Below are positions 43,562-52,253 of a DNA stretch of 64,000 bases, in pieces. The DNA is from Streptomyces sp. NK15101 (GTDB lineage Bacteria > Actinomycetota > Actinomycetes > Streptomycetales > Streptomycetaceae). Numbering within the stretch: position 1 is the stretch's first letter; every line of letters starts with the position of its first letter. The translations under genes and the position numbers were made by a program. The notes below the pieces were generated by a model. That model saw nothing but the letters and a program-made list of their open reading frames with translations. It had not been told where the DNA came from and did not search any database. The stretch is from NCBI RefSeq assembly GCF_020400725.1, contig NZ_JAINVG010000012.1, positions 1-64,000 of the forward strand. Reading direction: 5' to 3'.

Positions 43562-44299
43562 GTGAACGAGACGGTCACCAGCGGAGCCCTGCTGCTCGCC
43601 CTGCCCCTCGCGGTCCTCGGCGGGCTCGTCTCCTTCTTCTCGCCGTGCGTGCTCCCGCTCGTCCCCGGCTACCTCTCGTACGTGACCGGCGTCACCGGTA
43701 CCGACCTCGCCGAGAGCCGCCGCGGCCGGATGACCGCCGGTGCCGTCCTCTTCGTCCTCGGCTTCACCGCCGTGTTCGTCTCCGGCGGCGCGCTCTTCGG
43801 CTACTTCGGATCGACGCTCCAGGAGTACCGCGAGACGCTCACCACGGTCCTCGGCGTGCTCATGATCCTCATGGGCGTGTTCTTCCTCGGCCTGATGCCC
43901 TGGTTCACCCAGCGGGAGTTCCGCTTCCACAAGAAGCCCGTCGCCGGGCTGATCGGCGCCCCGCTCCTCGGGGCGCTCTTCGGCATCGGCTGGACCCCGT
44001 GCATCGGCCCGACGCTCGCCTCGGTCAACGCCCTCGCCCTGGAGCAGGCCAGCGCCGGCCGCGGGGCGGTACTCGCCTTCGCGTACTGCCTCGGCCTCGG
44101 CGTGCCGTTCGTGCTCGCCGCCATCGCCTTCCGCAAGGCGCTCGGCGCGTTCGGCTGGGTCAAGAAGCACTATGTGTGGGTCATGCGGATCGGCGGCGGA
44201 ATGATGATCGTCACCGGTGTCCTGCTCCTGACGGGCGCGTGGGACAGCATGGTGGCCACGATGCAGGGCTGGTCCAGCGGTTTCACGGTGGGGATCTGA
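43562..44299 (+). CDS. ccdA: cytochrome c biogenesis protein CcdA
   Basis: A 245-residue polytopic membrane protein that carries reducing equivalents from cytosolic thioredoxin to ResA. It has about six hydrophobic segments and the two redox cysteines in FFSPCVLPLVPGYLSY and GWTPCIGPTLASV. It starts with GTG, four bases after the ResA stop, and ends five bases before the ResB ATG. The order fits system II cytochrome c maturation. Confidence 0.95.
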   Translation: MNETVTSGALLLALPLAVLGGLVSFFSPCVLPLVPGYLSYVTGVTGTDLAESRRGRMTAGAVLFVLGFTAVFVSGGALFGYFGSTLQEYRETLTTVLGVLMILMGVFFLGLMPWFTQREFRFHKKPVAGLIGAPLLGALFGIGWTPCIGPTLASVNALALEQASAGRGAVLAFAYCLGLGVPFVLAAIAFRKALGAFGWVKKHYVWVMRIGGGMMIVTGVLLLTGAWDSMVATMQGWSSGFTVGI

Positions 44300-44304
44300 A
44301 TTCC

Positions 44305-45984
44305 ATGAGCAAGACCGATACGACGGAGACCGGGCGTACCGCCGACGAGGCGGCCGGCGCCCAGCTGTCGACGGCCCCCCAGGAGGACACCGCCATCGGC
44401 GGCCCCACCCTCGGGGTCGTCGGCTGGATCCGCTGGTTCTGGCGGCAGCTGACCTCCATGCGGGTCGCGCTGATCCTGCTGTTCATGCTCTCCCTGGGCG
44501 CCGTCCCCGGCTCCCTCATCCCGCAGACCAGCGCGGACGAGCTGAAGGTGCAGGCGTTCAAGAACGCCCACGAGACCCTCACCCCGCTCTACGAGAAGCT
44601 GCAGTTCTTCGACGTCTACAGCTCCGTGTGGTTCTCCGCGATCTACATCCTGCTGTTCGTCTCCCTCATCGGCTGCATCGTGCCGCGCAGCTGGCAGTTC
44701 GTCGGCCAGCTCCGCAGCCGCCCGCCGGGCGCCCCCCGGCGCCTCGACCGGCTCCCCGCCTACACCACCTGGCGCACCGAGGCCGAGCCCGAGCAGGTCC
44801 GTGAGGCCGCGCTCGCCGTCCTCAAGGGGCGCCGCTTCCGCGCGCACACGGCGGGGAACGCCGTCGCCGCCGAGAAGGGCTACCTCCGTGAGGTCGGGAA
44901 CCTGGCCTTCCACGTCGCCCTGATCGTGATGCTCGTCGCCTTCGCCTGGGGCCAGCTCTTCAAGTCCGAGGGCGGCAAGCTGATCGTCGAGGGCGACGGC
45001 TTCTCCAACACGCTCACCCAGTACGACGACTTCAAGTCCGGTTCCCAGTTCGGCGTCGACGAGCTGGAGCCGTTCAGCTTCACCCTGAACTCCTTCAACG
45101 GCACGTACGAGAAGAACGGCCCCCAGCGCGGCACCCCGCGCACCTTCGAGGCGGCCGTCAGCTACTCGCAGGGCGGTGCCGACAAGAAGGCGGTCATCAA
45201 GGTCAACGAGCCGCTGAAGGTGGGCGACTCCAAGGTCTATCTGATCGCCCACGGGTACGCGCCCGTCGTCACCGTCAAGGACGGCCGCGGCAAGACCGTC
45301 TTCCACGGCGCCGTGCCGCTGCTGCCGATCGACAACAACATCACGTCGACCGGCGCGATCAAGGTCATGGACGGCTACCGCGACAAGAACGGCAAGAAGG
45401 AGCAGCTGGGTTTCCAGGCCTTCTTCGTGCCGACGTTCGCGGGCGCCGGCAAGGGCACGATGTTCTCGCAGTTCCCCGCACTCGACTTCCCCGTCATGGC
45501 GCTCACCGGCTTCCACGGCGACCTGCGCGTGAACTCCGGTCTGCCGCAGAACGTGTACCAGCTCGATTCCTCCAAGATGAAGCAGTTCGCCGTCACGGGC
45601 GGCACCGGCAAGGCCAACCGCCTTCTGCCGGGCGAGACCATGACGCTGCCCGACGGCGCCGGCTCGATCACCTTCGAGAAGGACATCAAGGAGTGGGCGA
45701 GCTTCCAGATCTCCCAGCAGCCCGGCAACGGGCTCGCCCTCACGGGCGCGATCGCCGCGATCGCCGGCCTGACCGGATCGCTCTTCATCCAGCGCCGCCG
45801 GGTCTGGGTCCGGGCCGCGCGCGGTGAGGACGGCGTGACCGTCGTCGAGATGGCCGGACTCGGCCGCAGCGAGTCCGCCAAGCTCCCCGAAGAGCTGGCC
45901 GAGCTCGCGGTCATGCTCACCGCACAGGCGCCCCAGGCGCCGGAACCTGCCGAAGCAGCAGCAGAAGAAGGGGCCGAGAAGTGA
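44305..45984 (+). CDS. resB: cytochrome c biogenesis protein ResB (CcsB partner)
   Basis: A 559-residue membrane protein of system II cytochrome c synthesis. Three membrane segments lie in the first 250 residues (MRVALILLFMLSLGAVPGSL, IYILLFVSLIGCIVPRSWQ, LAFHVALIVMLVAFAWGQLF). A large extracytoplasmic domain follows, and a final segment (LTGAIAAIAGLTGSLFIQRR) returns to a cytosolic tail rich in Glu and Ala. With CcsB it forms the heme channel and attachment complex. Its GTG-containing TGA overlaps the CcsB start. Confidence 0.95.
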   Translation: MSKTDTTETGRTADEAAGAQLSTAPQEDTAIGGPTLGVVGWIRWFWRQLTSMRVALILLFMLSLGAVPGSLIPQTSADELKVQAFKNAHETLTPLYEKLQFFDVYSSVWFSAIYILLFVSLIGCIVPRSWQFVGQLRSRPPGAPRRLDRLPAYTTWRTEAEPEQVREAALAVLKGRRFRAHTAGNAVAAEKGYLREVGNLAFHVALIVMLVAFAWGQLFKSEGGKLIVEGDGFSNTLTQYDDFKSGSQFGVDELEPFSFTLNSFNGTYEKNGPQRGTPRTFEAAVSYSQGGADKKAVIKVNEPLKVGDSKVYLIAHGYAPVVTVKDGRGKTVFHGAVPLLPIDNNITSTGAIKVMDGYRDKNGKKEQLGFQAFFVPTFAGAGKGTMFSQFPALDFPVMALTGFHGDLRVNSGLPQNVYQLDSSKMKQFAVTGGTGKANRLLPGETMTLPDGAGSITFEKDIKEWASFQISQQPGNGLALTGAIAAIAGLTGSLFIQRRRVWVRAARGEDGVTVVEMAGLGRSESAKLPEELAELAVMLTAQAPQAPEPAEAAAEEGAEK

Positions 45985-47060
45985 TCCTCGCCGCCACGAC
46001 CAACGAGGGCCTGGCGCAGATGAGCAACACGCTCGTCTACTCCTCGATGGCCGTCTACACCCTGGCCTTCCTGGCCCACATCGCCGAATGGGTGTTCGGC
46101 AGCCGCAGCAAGGTCGGCCGCACCGCCGCCGCGCTGACCGAGCAGGCGGCGACCCCGGCGGTGACCGTCAAGGTCAAGCAGGCCGGGGGAGGCACGGCGG
46201 TCCTCGACAAGCCGAAGATCGTGACGCGCTCCACCGCCGGCACCCGTGACGTGCCCGACGGCCCGGGAGCGGCCGGCGGCACCGTCAAGGGCGACCTGTA
46301 CGGCCGGATCGCCGTCTCCCTCACCGTCCTCGCCTTCGCGATCGAGGCGGCCGGGGTGATCGCCCGCGCGGTCTCCGTGCAGCGCGCCCCCTGGGGCAAC
46401 ATGTACGAGTTCTCCACCACCTTCTCCACGGTGGCGGTCGGCGTCTACCTGGCCTTCCTCGTGGCCGGGAAGAACGTGCGCTGGATCGGCCTGCCGCTGG
46501 TCACGACGGTCCTGCTCGACCTGGGCGTGGCGACCACCATGCTGTACACCGAGAGCGACCAGCTGGTGCCCGCGCTCGACTCGTACTGGCTGTGGATCCA
46601 CGTCTCCACCGCGATCTTCTGCGGCGCTGTGCTCTACCTGGGTGCCGTCGCCACCCTGCTGTACCTGTTCCGCGACTCGTACGAGAACAAGCTCGCCGGC
46701 GGCGGCAAGCCCGGCGCCTTCGCCCGCTCCGTGCTGGAGCGGCTGCCGGCCGCCGCGACCCTCGACAAGTTCGCGTACCGGGTCAACGCGGCGATCTTCC
46801 CGCTCTGGACCTTCACGATCATCGCCGGTGCGATCTGGGCCGGTGACGCGTGGGGCCGCTACTGGGGCTGGGACGCCAAGGAGGTCTGGTCCTTCATCAC
46901 CTGGGTCGGTTACGCGGCGTACCTGCACGCGCGCGCGACGGCCGGCTGGAAGGGGCGGAAGGCCGCGTACATCGCGCTCATCGCCTTCGGCTGCTTCCTC
47001 TTCAACTACTACGGCGTCAACATCTTCGTGAGCAGCAAGCACTCCTACGCAGGCGTCTGA
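45981..47060 (+). CDS. ccsB: cytochrome c biogenesis protein CcsB (ResC type)
   Basis: A 359-residue polytopic membrane protein with the heme-binding WWD-type motif (WGRYWGWDAKEVWSF) outside the membrane. Conserved histidines lie in the segments around WLWIHVSTAIFCGAV and KHSYAGV. It begins with GTG overlapping the ResB TGA by four bases. It closes the resA-ccdA-resB-ccsB operon. The N-terminal 100 residues carry a non-conserved Val/Thr/Lys-rich insert. Confidence 0.95.
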   Translation: MILAATTNEGLAQMSNTLVYSSMAVYTLAFLAHIAEWVFGSRSKVGRTAAALTEQAATPAVTVKVKQAGGGTAVLDKPKIVTRSTAGTRDVPDGPGAAGGTVKGDLYGRIAVSLTVLAFAIEAAGVIARAVSVQRAPWGNMYEFSTTFSTVAVGVYLAFLVAGKNVRWIGLPLVTTVLLDLGVATTMLYTESDQLVPALDSYWLWIHVSTAIFCGAVLYLGAVATLLYLFRDSYENKLAGGGKPGAFARSVLERLPAAATLDKFAYRVNAAIFPLWTFTIIAGAIWAGDAWGRYWGWDAKEVWSFITWVGYAAYLHARATAGWKGRKAAYIALIAFGCFLFNYYGVNIFVSSKHSYAGV

Positions 47061-47097
47061 GCTGGCACGGGACCTGTCCCGGGGTGACGCTGGAGGT

Positions 47098-47628
47098 ATG
47101 AGCGAGATCTCCCGGGGCAGGAGCGAGACCCACGACGGCGACCGGCATCTGCTGCACTTCGTCGTGAACCTCCCGCAGCCGATGCCGGCGGTCTGGGCGG
47201 CCGTCGCCTCGCCCGAGGGCCTGCCGGCCTGGCTCTGCGAGGCGGATCCGCTGGAGCCGCGGCTCGGCGGGCGGGTCACCCTCCGCTGGCTCAACAGCGA
47301 CACCGAGGTCTCGGGGCGGGTGACCGCCTGGGACCCCGACGTCGTGGCCGAGTACACGGTCGGTCCTCCGCACGGCCGGATCCGGTTCCACCTGGAGCCG
47401 GGGCCCGACGGCGGCGGGTCGACCGTGCTGCGTTTCACCAACGAGGTGCGGGGGTCGCGGGAGTACCGGCTGGACTGTCTGGCGGGGTGGCACGACCACT
47501 TCGAGCGGCTCGTGGCCGCGCTGGACGGCCACCCCACGGACTGGCGGGACTGGACGCCGGACCGCTGGAGGCATCTGCGGGAGCTGTACGAGCGCGACGA
47601 GGCTCCCTGGCCCAAGTGGGTGCCGTAG
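47098..47628 (+). CDS. SRPBCC-family (AHSA1-like) protein
   Basis: A 176-residue START-like lipid/ligand-binding fold protein related to activator of Hsp90 ATPase 1 and polyketide cyclases. Typical blocks are VVNLPQPMPAVWAAVASPEG at the N terminus, WDPDVVAEYTVGPPHGRIRF in the middle and LAGWHDHFERLVAALDG at the end, the WH-(D/E)-x-F signature helix. No signal peptide. Function unknown. It converges on the ligand-binding gene. Confidence 0.88.
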   Translation: MSEISRGRSETHDGDRHLLHFVVNLPQPMPAVWAAVASPEGLPAWLCEADPLEPRLGGRVTLRWLNSDTEVSGRVTAWDPDVVAEYTVGPPHGRIRFHLEPGPDGGGSTVLRFTNEVRGSREYRLDCLAGWHDHFERLVAALDGHPTDWRDWTPDRWRHLRELYERDEAPWPKWVP

Positions 47629-47647
47629 GGGCGGGGAGCCCGGGCGC

Positions 47648-49189
47648 TCACCCCTTCTTCGGCGGCAGGCACGTCTCCGTCGGTGGCCGGCCCTCCGGCC
47701 AGGCCGTCTGGACGTAGCGCTGGGTGCCGTCCTGGGCCAGTTCCACGATCGGGACCGCCTTGTTGTACGGGTTGCCGTAGTTGTCCAGGCAGATCCAGCC
47801 GCTCGCGCCCTCCACCCGCAGGGAGCCCTTGACCTGCGGCCACTGCGTCCCCACGTCCTCCTTCGCCGGGTACGCCGCACCCTGCGGGGTGGCCTGGCGG
47901 ATCGCGTGGACCGCCGTCGCCATGGCGTCGTACGCGATGATCGCCTGGCCGTCCGTGAGCGCCACCGGCCCCTTCGCGGCGCGGGCGATGTCCGTCAGGA
48001 ACGTCGAGTACGCCACCACCGAACCGCCCGTCACCGGAGTCTGCCGCCCCGGTGCCGGCTTCCAGGCGTCCGGATGGGCGAGCGAGGCGTACCGCACGGT
48101 CAGCTTCGCCTTCAGCGCCTTGCGGTCGAGCTTCTTGTCCGCGCCCAGGTAGGAGCCCTCGTCGCCGGTGAGGACGGTGAAGGCGCGGTCGGTGCAGCCG
48201 CGTGAGCCGAGGGCGTTGATGAACTGCCGGAGCTGGGTGTGGCGGCCCGCGAAGAAGACGGTCTCGGCGCGGGTGTCGCAGATCAGATGGGTGATCTGGC
48301 GGAAGGTGTTGGCGGTGGTGCCCTCCTCGGTGGGGTCGGCGGGCGAGGTGAAGAGCGCCGGTTCGTGCGGGGCGCCCCTGAGGTTGGCGGTGAAGGCGGC
48401 CTTGAGGGTGTCGGTGTAGTGGTCGCCGGTCCGGGTGTCCTGGACGAGGAAGGCCTTGGCGGCGTCCACCCGGCCGAAGTGCGAGAGGGCCTTGGCCTCG
48501 TCGGTGTTGGTGGGGGAGACGCGGGCGAGCCCCGGGTAGCGGTTGTGGCCGGGGCCGTTGGCGATGTCGTCGGCGGTGATGGTGGTGCCGACGACGGCGA
48601 TCCCGGCGGCGGTGAGGGCGGCCACCGACTCCCGCACCTCGGTGGAGGAGGTGGCGACGCCGGAGACGGCCCGCAGCCGGTCGGGGGCCTCCGTCATGGC
48701 GACGAGCCGGTCGACGGTCTCGCGCCAGTGGGCGTTGCCCTTGCCGGTGTTGGCGAGGACCAGGCGGATCTTCGGGGTCTCGCTGTTGGACTCGTGGTTG
48801 GCCCGGTACTGGTAGGCGTACGCGCCCTGGATCTCGCGCAGGACCTTCTCCCGCATGCCGCCGTCGGTGGAGGTCAGCGGCAGGAGCACGGCGACGGTCG
48901 CGTACTCGCCGGCCTTCAGCGTGGCGTTCTCGCGTCCGATGGCCCCGGCGACCTCGGCGAGCTCCGGCACGCCGAAGGCGTGGCCGTCGCCGTTGACGCC
49001 GACGCACTCGTCGCTGCCGACGGGACGGGCCACGCCGGCGGCGCAGGAACGGTCCTCCGGGGTGGTCAGCCGTGAGATGCCGTAGCCGCCGAGACCGAGG
49101 ACGACGGCGGCGGAGACCAGTGAGGCGACGAGCTTCTGGCGGGGGGTGCGGACGCGCCGGCGCAGCCGGAGGACCAGTCGATCGGGCAT
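47648..49189 (-). CDS. membrane-anchored periplasmic-binding-protein-like receptor
   Basis: A 513-residue protein with a basic cytosolic start (MPDRLVLRLRRRVRTPR), one membrane segment (LVASLVSAAVVLGLGGYGIS) and a large extracytoplasmic type I periplasmic-binding fold similar to branched-chain amino-acid receptors (VAVLLPLTSTDGGMREKVLR; IAVVGTTITADDIANGPGHN; AKAFLVQDTRTGDHYTDTL). It has no lipobox. No ABC permease or transporter ATPase is near; the upstream gene in the same operon (four bases away) encodes a large P-loop NTPase. This favours a sensor role over transport. Ligand unknown. Four cysteines could form disulfides outside the cell. Confidence 0.78.
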   Translation of the reverse strand: MPDRLVLRLRRRVRTPRQKLVASLVSAAVVLGLGGYGISRLTTPEDRSCAAGVARPVGSDECVGVNGDGHAFGVPELAEVAGAIGRENATLKAGEYATVAVLLPLTSTDGGMREKVLREIQGAYAYQYRANHESNSETPKIRLVLANTGKGNAHWRETVDRLVAMTEAPDRLRAVSGVATSSTEVRESVAALTAAGIAVVGTTITADDIANGPGHNRYPGLARVSPTNTDEAKALSHFGRVDAAKAFLVQDTRTGDHYTDTLKAAFTANLRGAPHEPALFTSPADPTEEGTTANTFRQITHLICDTRAETVFFAGRHTQLRQFINALGSRGCTDRAFTVLTGDEGSYLGADKKLDRKALKAKLTVRYASLAHPDAWKPAPGRQTPVTGGSVVAYSTFLTDIARAAKGPVALTDGQAIIAYDAMATAVHAIRQATPQGAAYPAKEDVGTQWPQVKGSLRVEGASGWICLDNYGNPYNKAVPIVELAQDGTQRYVQTAWPEGRPPTETCLPPKKG

Positions 49190-49193
49190 GGCG

Positions 49194-51254
49194 TCAGACT
49201 CCGTTCTCACGGCCCGGCGGCAGCGACGGCTCCCGCCAGGCACGGATGTCGCGCGGCCAGTGGCTCGCCGCGTCCCAGAGCGAACCGCTGCCCGTCAGAT
49301 GGCGGCCGGACAGCCGGCGCAGCTCGTGCGCGAGCCGGTCGGCGACCTCGTCGTCGGGCAGTGCGAGCGGATCGGTGAGCAGCCACACGGCGTGCAGCAG
49401 CCGCCGCACGGACAGGTGGAGTTCGGTGGTGTCGGGGTCGAGGCCGGCGGGGAGGGCGCCGGGCGGCTCCTGCCCGAGGGCGACCGCCCGGCGCGGGTCG
49501 GGACCCGGCCGGTTCCGCTCGCGCGGGTACGGGGCGGCGGCGATGAACCGGAGCCGGCCGAGCCAGCCGAGGACGTCCCGCTCGGGGAAGGTCTCCCGCA
49601 GGTGCGTGACGGCCTCCTCGGGGCGGCCGAGGGCGAGGGCGTGGTGGAGGCGGTACGGGCCGGGGCCCGGGCCGTAGTGCCGGTACAGCGTCTCGTGGAC
49701 GGCGTGCCAGGCGGCGTACCGCGGATGGTCGTCGTCCTCGAAGCGCAGCCGGTACAGGAGCAGGGCGCGCAGCAGCGGGTCGGCGACGAAGTGTCCGGGG
49801 CCCTCGCCCCAGTCCTCGGCGCGTAACTGGTCGCGGACCCGCAGCGCCACGTCCCCGTCCAGGGACTCCGCCTGGAGCCGGGCATGGGCGAGCATCCGGG
49901 CGGACTCCTCGTCGTGGGTCGCGGCGAGGACGGCGTACGGCCCCGGTCTGCGCACCGGCAGGAGTTCGGCGAGGAGCGCGGGGGCGACGGGCACCGGCGG
50001 GGCGTCCTCGCGCAGCTCCACCGTCAGGTCGAGCAGCCGGCCCGGGGTGAGGCCGGCCCGCAGCTCTGCGGGGGCCTCGCCGGCGGCCCGGCCGAGGAGG
50101 GCCACGCCGAGCGGCCGGCCGCCGGTCAGCCGGTGGACGGCGCGGGCGAGTTCGGCGGGGGTGCGGCCCGCCGGGTCGTGGTGGTCGAAGGCGGACCGGG
50201 TCTGGGCGGGGGAGAGCGGCGTCAGCTCGACGGCGAGGATGCCCGAGCCGATGCTCGCCCCGCGCGGGCAGGGCGCCCGGTGCGCGGTCTCCGGCAGCCG
50301 GGTGCGGGTGGCCTGCCGCAGGCCCTCGTGGTCGCGGACCCGGGAGGTGGCGAGGACGACGACCCGGTCGCGGCGGCCCTCGGCGCGGGCGCGCAGGACC
50401 GGCTCGACGAGCTGTCGGCCGAGCGGCTCGTGGGCGTTGTCGAGGAGGAGCAGGGGCCTGCCGATGCGGGCGCCGCGCTGGAGCCCGGTGTAGGCGTGGC
50501 GCAGGTCCTCGGTGAGGGCGCCGACGAGGAAGGCCTCGGCCTCGCCGCGGCGCCGGCCGCCCTGCTCGAAGTCGACCGCGAGCTGCTGGAGCCCGGCCTT
50601 GGCGCGCCCGCCGGCGTTGCGGTAAGCGCCGTACCAGCCCTCGGAGGTGCGCTGGAGACGGCCGAACACCTCCTCCAGGACGGTCTCCACGGTCGCCTCG
50701 GCGAGCAGCCCGGCGAGCGGGGCGGCGGCGTCCGCGAAGTTGGCGGCGAGCTTGGCGAGGACCTTGCCGACCCAGTTGGCGGCGGCGCCCCGGGTCGCGT
50801 CGACGGTAGCGAGGAGCGGCCCGAGCCGCTGGAGGTCGCGCCGGGCCCGCTCGTCGTCCTCCTGGGACCAGGCGAGCGAGGCGACCGCGACCAGGCCGAG
50901 CGAGAGCCGGGGGAAGCGCACGGGCCGGGCGCCCAGCACCTTCGGCGACAGCTGCACGGCCAGCTCGGAGAGGGCTCCGGTGACCGGGGTCCAGCCGGGG
51001 CCGTGGTCGGCGGGCGGTTCGATGTGGGCGCAGTCGAGGAGGGCGAGCGGCGTGTGGCCCTTGTAGCGGTTGCGGACCTCCTTGAGCAGGGCGGTCTTCC
51101 CCATGCCGCGCCCGCCGGTGAAGACCGTCACCGGCGGGTCGTCCCCGTGCTCGTACGCGACGCGCGCGGCCCCCTGCCGGGTGAGCCCGACGAGCCGGGC
51201 GACGAGCCCGCCCTCGTCCAAGGCCGCCTCACGGCCGTACAGCTCCCTGTCCAC
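49194..51254 (-). CDS. large P-loop NTPase (STAND/AAA-like), partner of the anchored receptor
   Basis: A 686-residue soluble NTPase. The Walker A motif is VFTGGRGMGKTALL near residue 45. A Walker B-like strand lies in PLLLLDNAHEPLGRQLVE near 255, and a sensor-like Arg/Thr element in VVLATSRVRDHEG. The C-terminal 350 residues are helical, Leu/Arg/Ala-rich, with repeat-like segments reminiscent of STAND signal-transduction ATPases. The GTG start is at the 5' end. Codon 477 is TTA, so translation should depend on the bldA tRNA, tying the pair to development or secondary metabolism. It is coupled to the anchored ligand-binding gene. No effector domain was recognised. Confidence 0.72.
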   Translation of the reverse strand: MDRELYGREAALDEGGLVARLVGLTRQGAARVAYEHGDDPPVTVFTGGRGMGKTALLKEVRNRYKGHTPLALLDCAHIEPPADHGPGWTPVTGALSELAVQLSPKVLGARPVRFPRLSLGLVAVASLAWSQEDDERARRDLQRLGPLLATVDATRGAAANWVGKVLAKLAANFADAAAPLAGLLAEATVETVLEEVFGRLQRTSEGWYGAYRNAGGRAKAGLQQLAVDFEQGGRRRGEAEAFLVGALTEDLRHAYTGLQRGARIGRPLLLLDNAHEPLGRQLVEPVLRARAEGRRDRVVVLATSRVRDHEGLRQATRTRLPETAHRAPCPRGASIGSGILAVELTPLSPAQTRSAFDHHDPAGRTPAELARAVHRLTGGRPLGVALLGRAAGEAPAELRAGLTPGRLLDLTVELREDAPPVPVAPALLAELLPVRRPGPYAVLAATHDEESARMLAHARLQAESLDGDVALRVRDQLRAEDWGEGPGHFVADPLLRALLLYRLRFEDDDHPRYAAWHAVHETLYRHYGPGPGPYRLHHALALGRPEEAVTHLRETFPERDVLGWLGRLRFIAAAPYPRERNRPGPDPRRAVALGQEPPGALPAGLDPDTTELHLSVRRLLHAVWLLTDPLALPDDEVADRLAHELRRLSGRHLTGSGSLWDAASHWPRDIRAWREPSLPPGRENGV
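49824..49826 (-). other. TTA leucine codon (bldA-dependent translation)
   Basis: Codon 477 of the P-loop NTPase gene is TTA. TTA is the rarest codon in Streptomyces and is read only by the bldA tRNA, which marks genes under developmental control. I saw no other in-frame TTA codon in the genes I checked here. Confidence 0.85.
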
Positions 51255-51344
51255 GCCCCTGCCACCCCCGTCACAGTCAACTCAAGGATATCGACGGTGT
51301 GTTGGGAAAGCGGTCGGCTTTTCGACTCTGTTGTGGACCTGTTC

Positions 51345-52253
51345 TCAGTCCGTGGCGATGGCGTCGAGCTGGGCCCGCAGATAGGAATGCGACTCGATGC
51401 CGTGGATCGTGGTGCCCGGCGTGCACTCGTAGAAGTACACCAGCGACATCAGCTCCTCGGTGGGCACGTCGGCCGGCGGCGGCAGCACCCGGTGGCGCCC
51501 CGACCTCCACCGTCCCCCGGTCCAACCGGCCATCAAGTCACCGATGTTGACGGTGAAGGCGGTCGGATCTTACGGAGCGTCCTGCCAGCCCCCGGCGTCG
51601 GTGAACACCTGGAGTCCGCCCTTGCCGGCCTCCCGGTCCAGGACGGTGACCGTGCCGAAGTCCGTGTGCGGGCCGATGCGGAACTGGCCCGGCTCCGGCT
51701 CGCCGGTCCGCTCCCGCCCCGGGTACCAGTTGATGTTGAAGCCGAACGTGGGGCGCCCGGTGTGCCGGGTGAAGAAGTCCCGCTCCTCGCCGAGCGCGGT
51801 GCCGAGCAGATCGAGGACCCGGTCCGACAGCTCCTTCATCTGCGCCAGGTACGCCTCCACCAGCGGCTTCAGCTCGGGCACCTCCTCTGGCCAGGTGTTC
51901 GGCAGGAACCACTCGGCGTCCACCGCCGGGTCCCCGGTCGGCTCCTCCGCCGCGAAGGAGAGCGACTCCTTCAGGTCGGGCGGGGTCGCCGTGCCCTCCG
52001 CGTACCCGTTGGCCTCCGCGCCCGGCCCGAGCCACCCGCGCCCGCCGACCCGCACGGCGTACCGCTCCTTGACGGCGGCGGGGAGGTGGAAGAAGGCGCG
52101 GGCCGTCTCGCGGATGGCGGCCCGCAGACCGGGATCCACCCCGTGCCCGGTGACCAGCAGGAACCCGGCCTCGCGCAGGGCGCGGTCGACGGCGGGCAGC
52201 TGCGGGGCGGGGTCGCGGGTCAGGTCGATGACGGGAAGGTCGGCTTCACTCAT
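51345..52253 (-). pseudogene. isopenicillin N synthase-like 2OG/Fe(II) oxygenase, broken by one nonsense codon
   Basis: A 302-codon frame of the isopenicillin N synthase-like oxygenase family, interrupted at codon 228 by TAA (51570-51572). Family members typically read QDAPYDPTAF here, so one TAC to TAA change explains it. Before the stop are the iron ligands H196 and D198 (GPHTDFGTVTVL); the third, H254 (SGRHRVLPP), is after it. The 227-residue product would lack an iron ligand and be inactive. The C terminus (CTPGTTIHGIESHSYLR) also looks a few residues shorter than usual. The start codon overlaps the end of the cytosine deaminase gene, so the two were once coupled. Either a real pseudogene or a sequencing error. 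Confidence 0.85.

Noticed and set aside
45375..49007. A 1210-codon open frame on the minus strand opposite the cytochrome c genes and overlapping the receptor gene
   Set aside because: It is a shadow of real genes: no domain, Arg/Pro/Gly-rich product, and it lies antisense to resB and ccsB.
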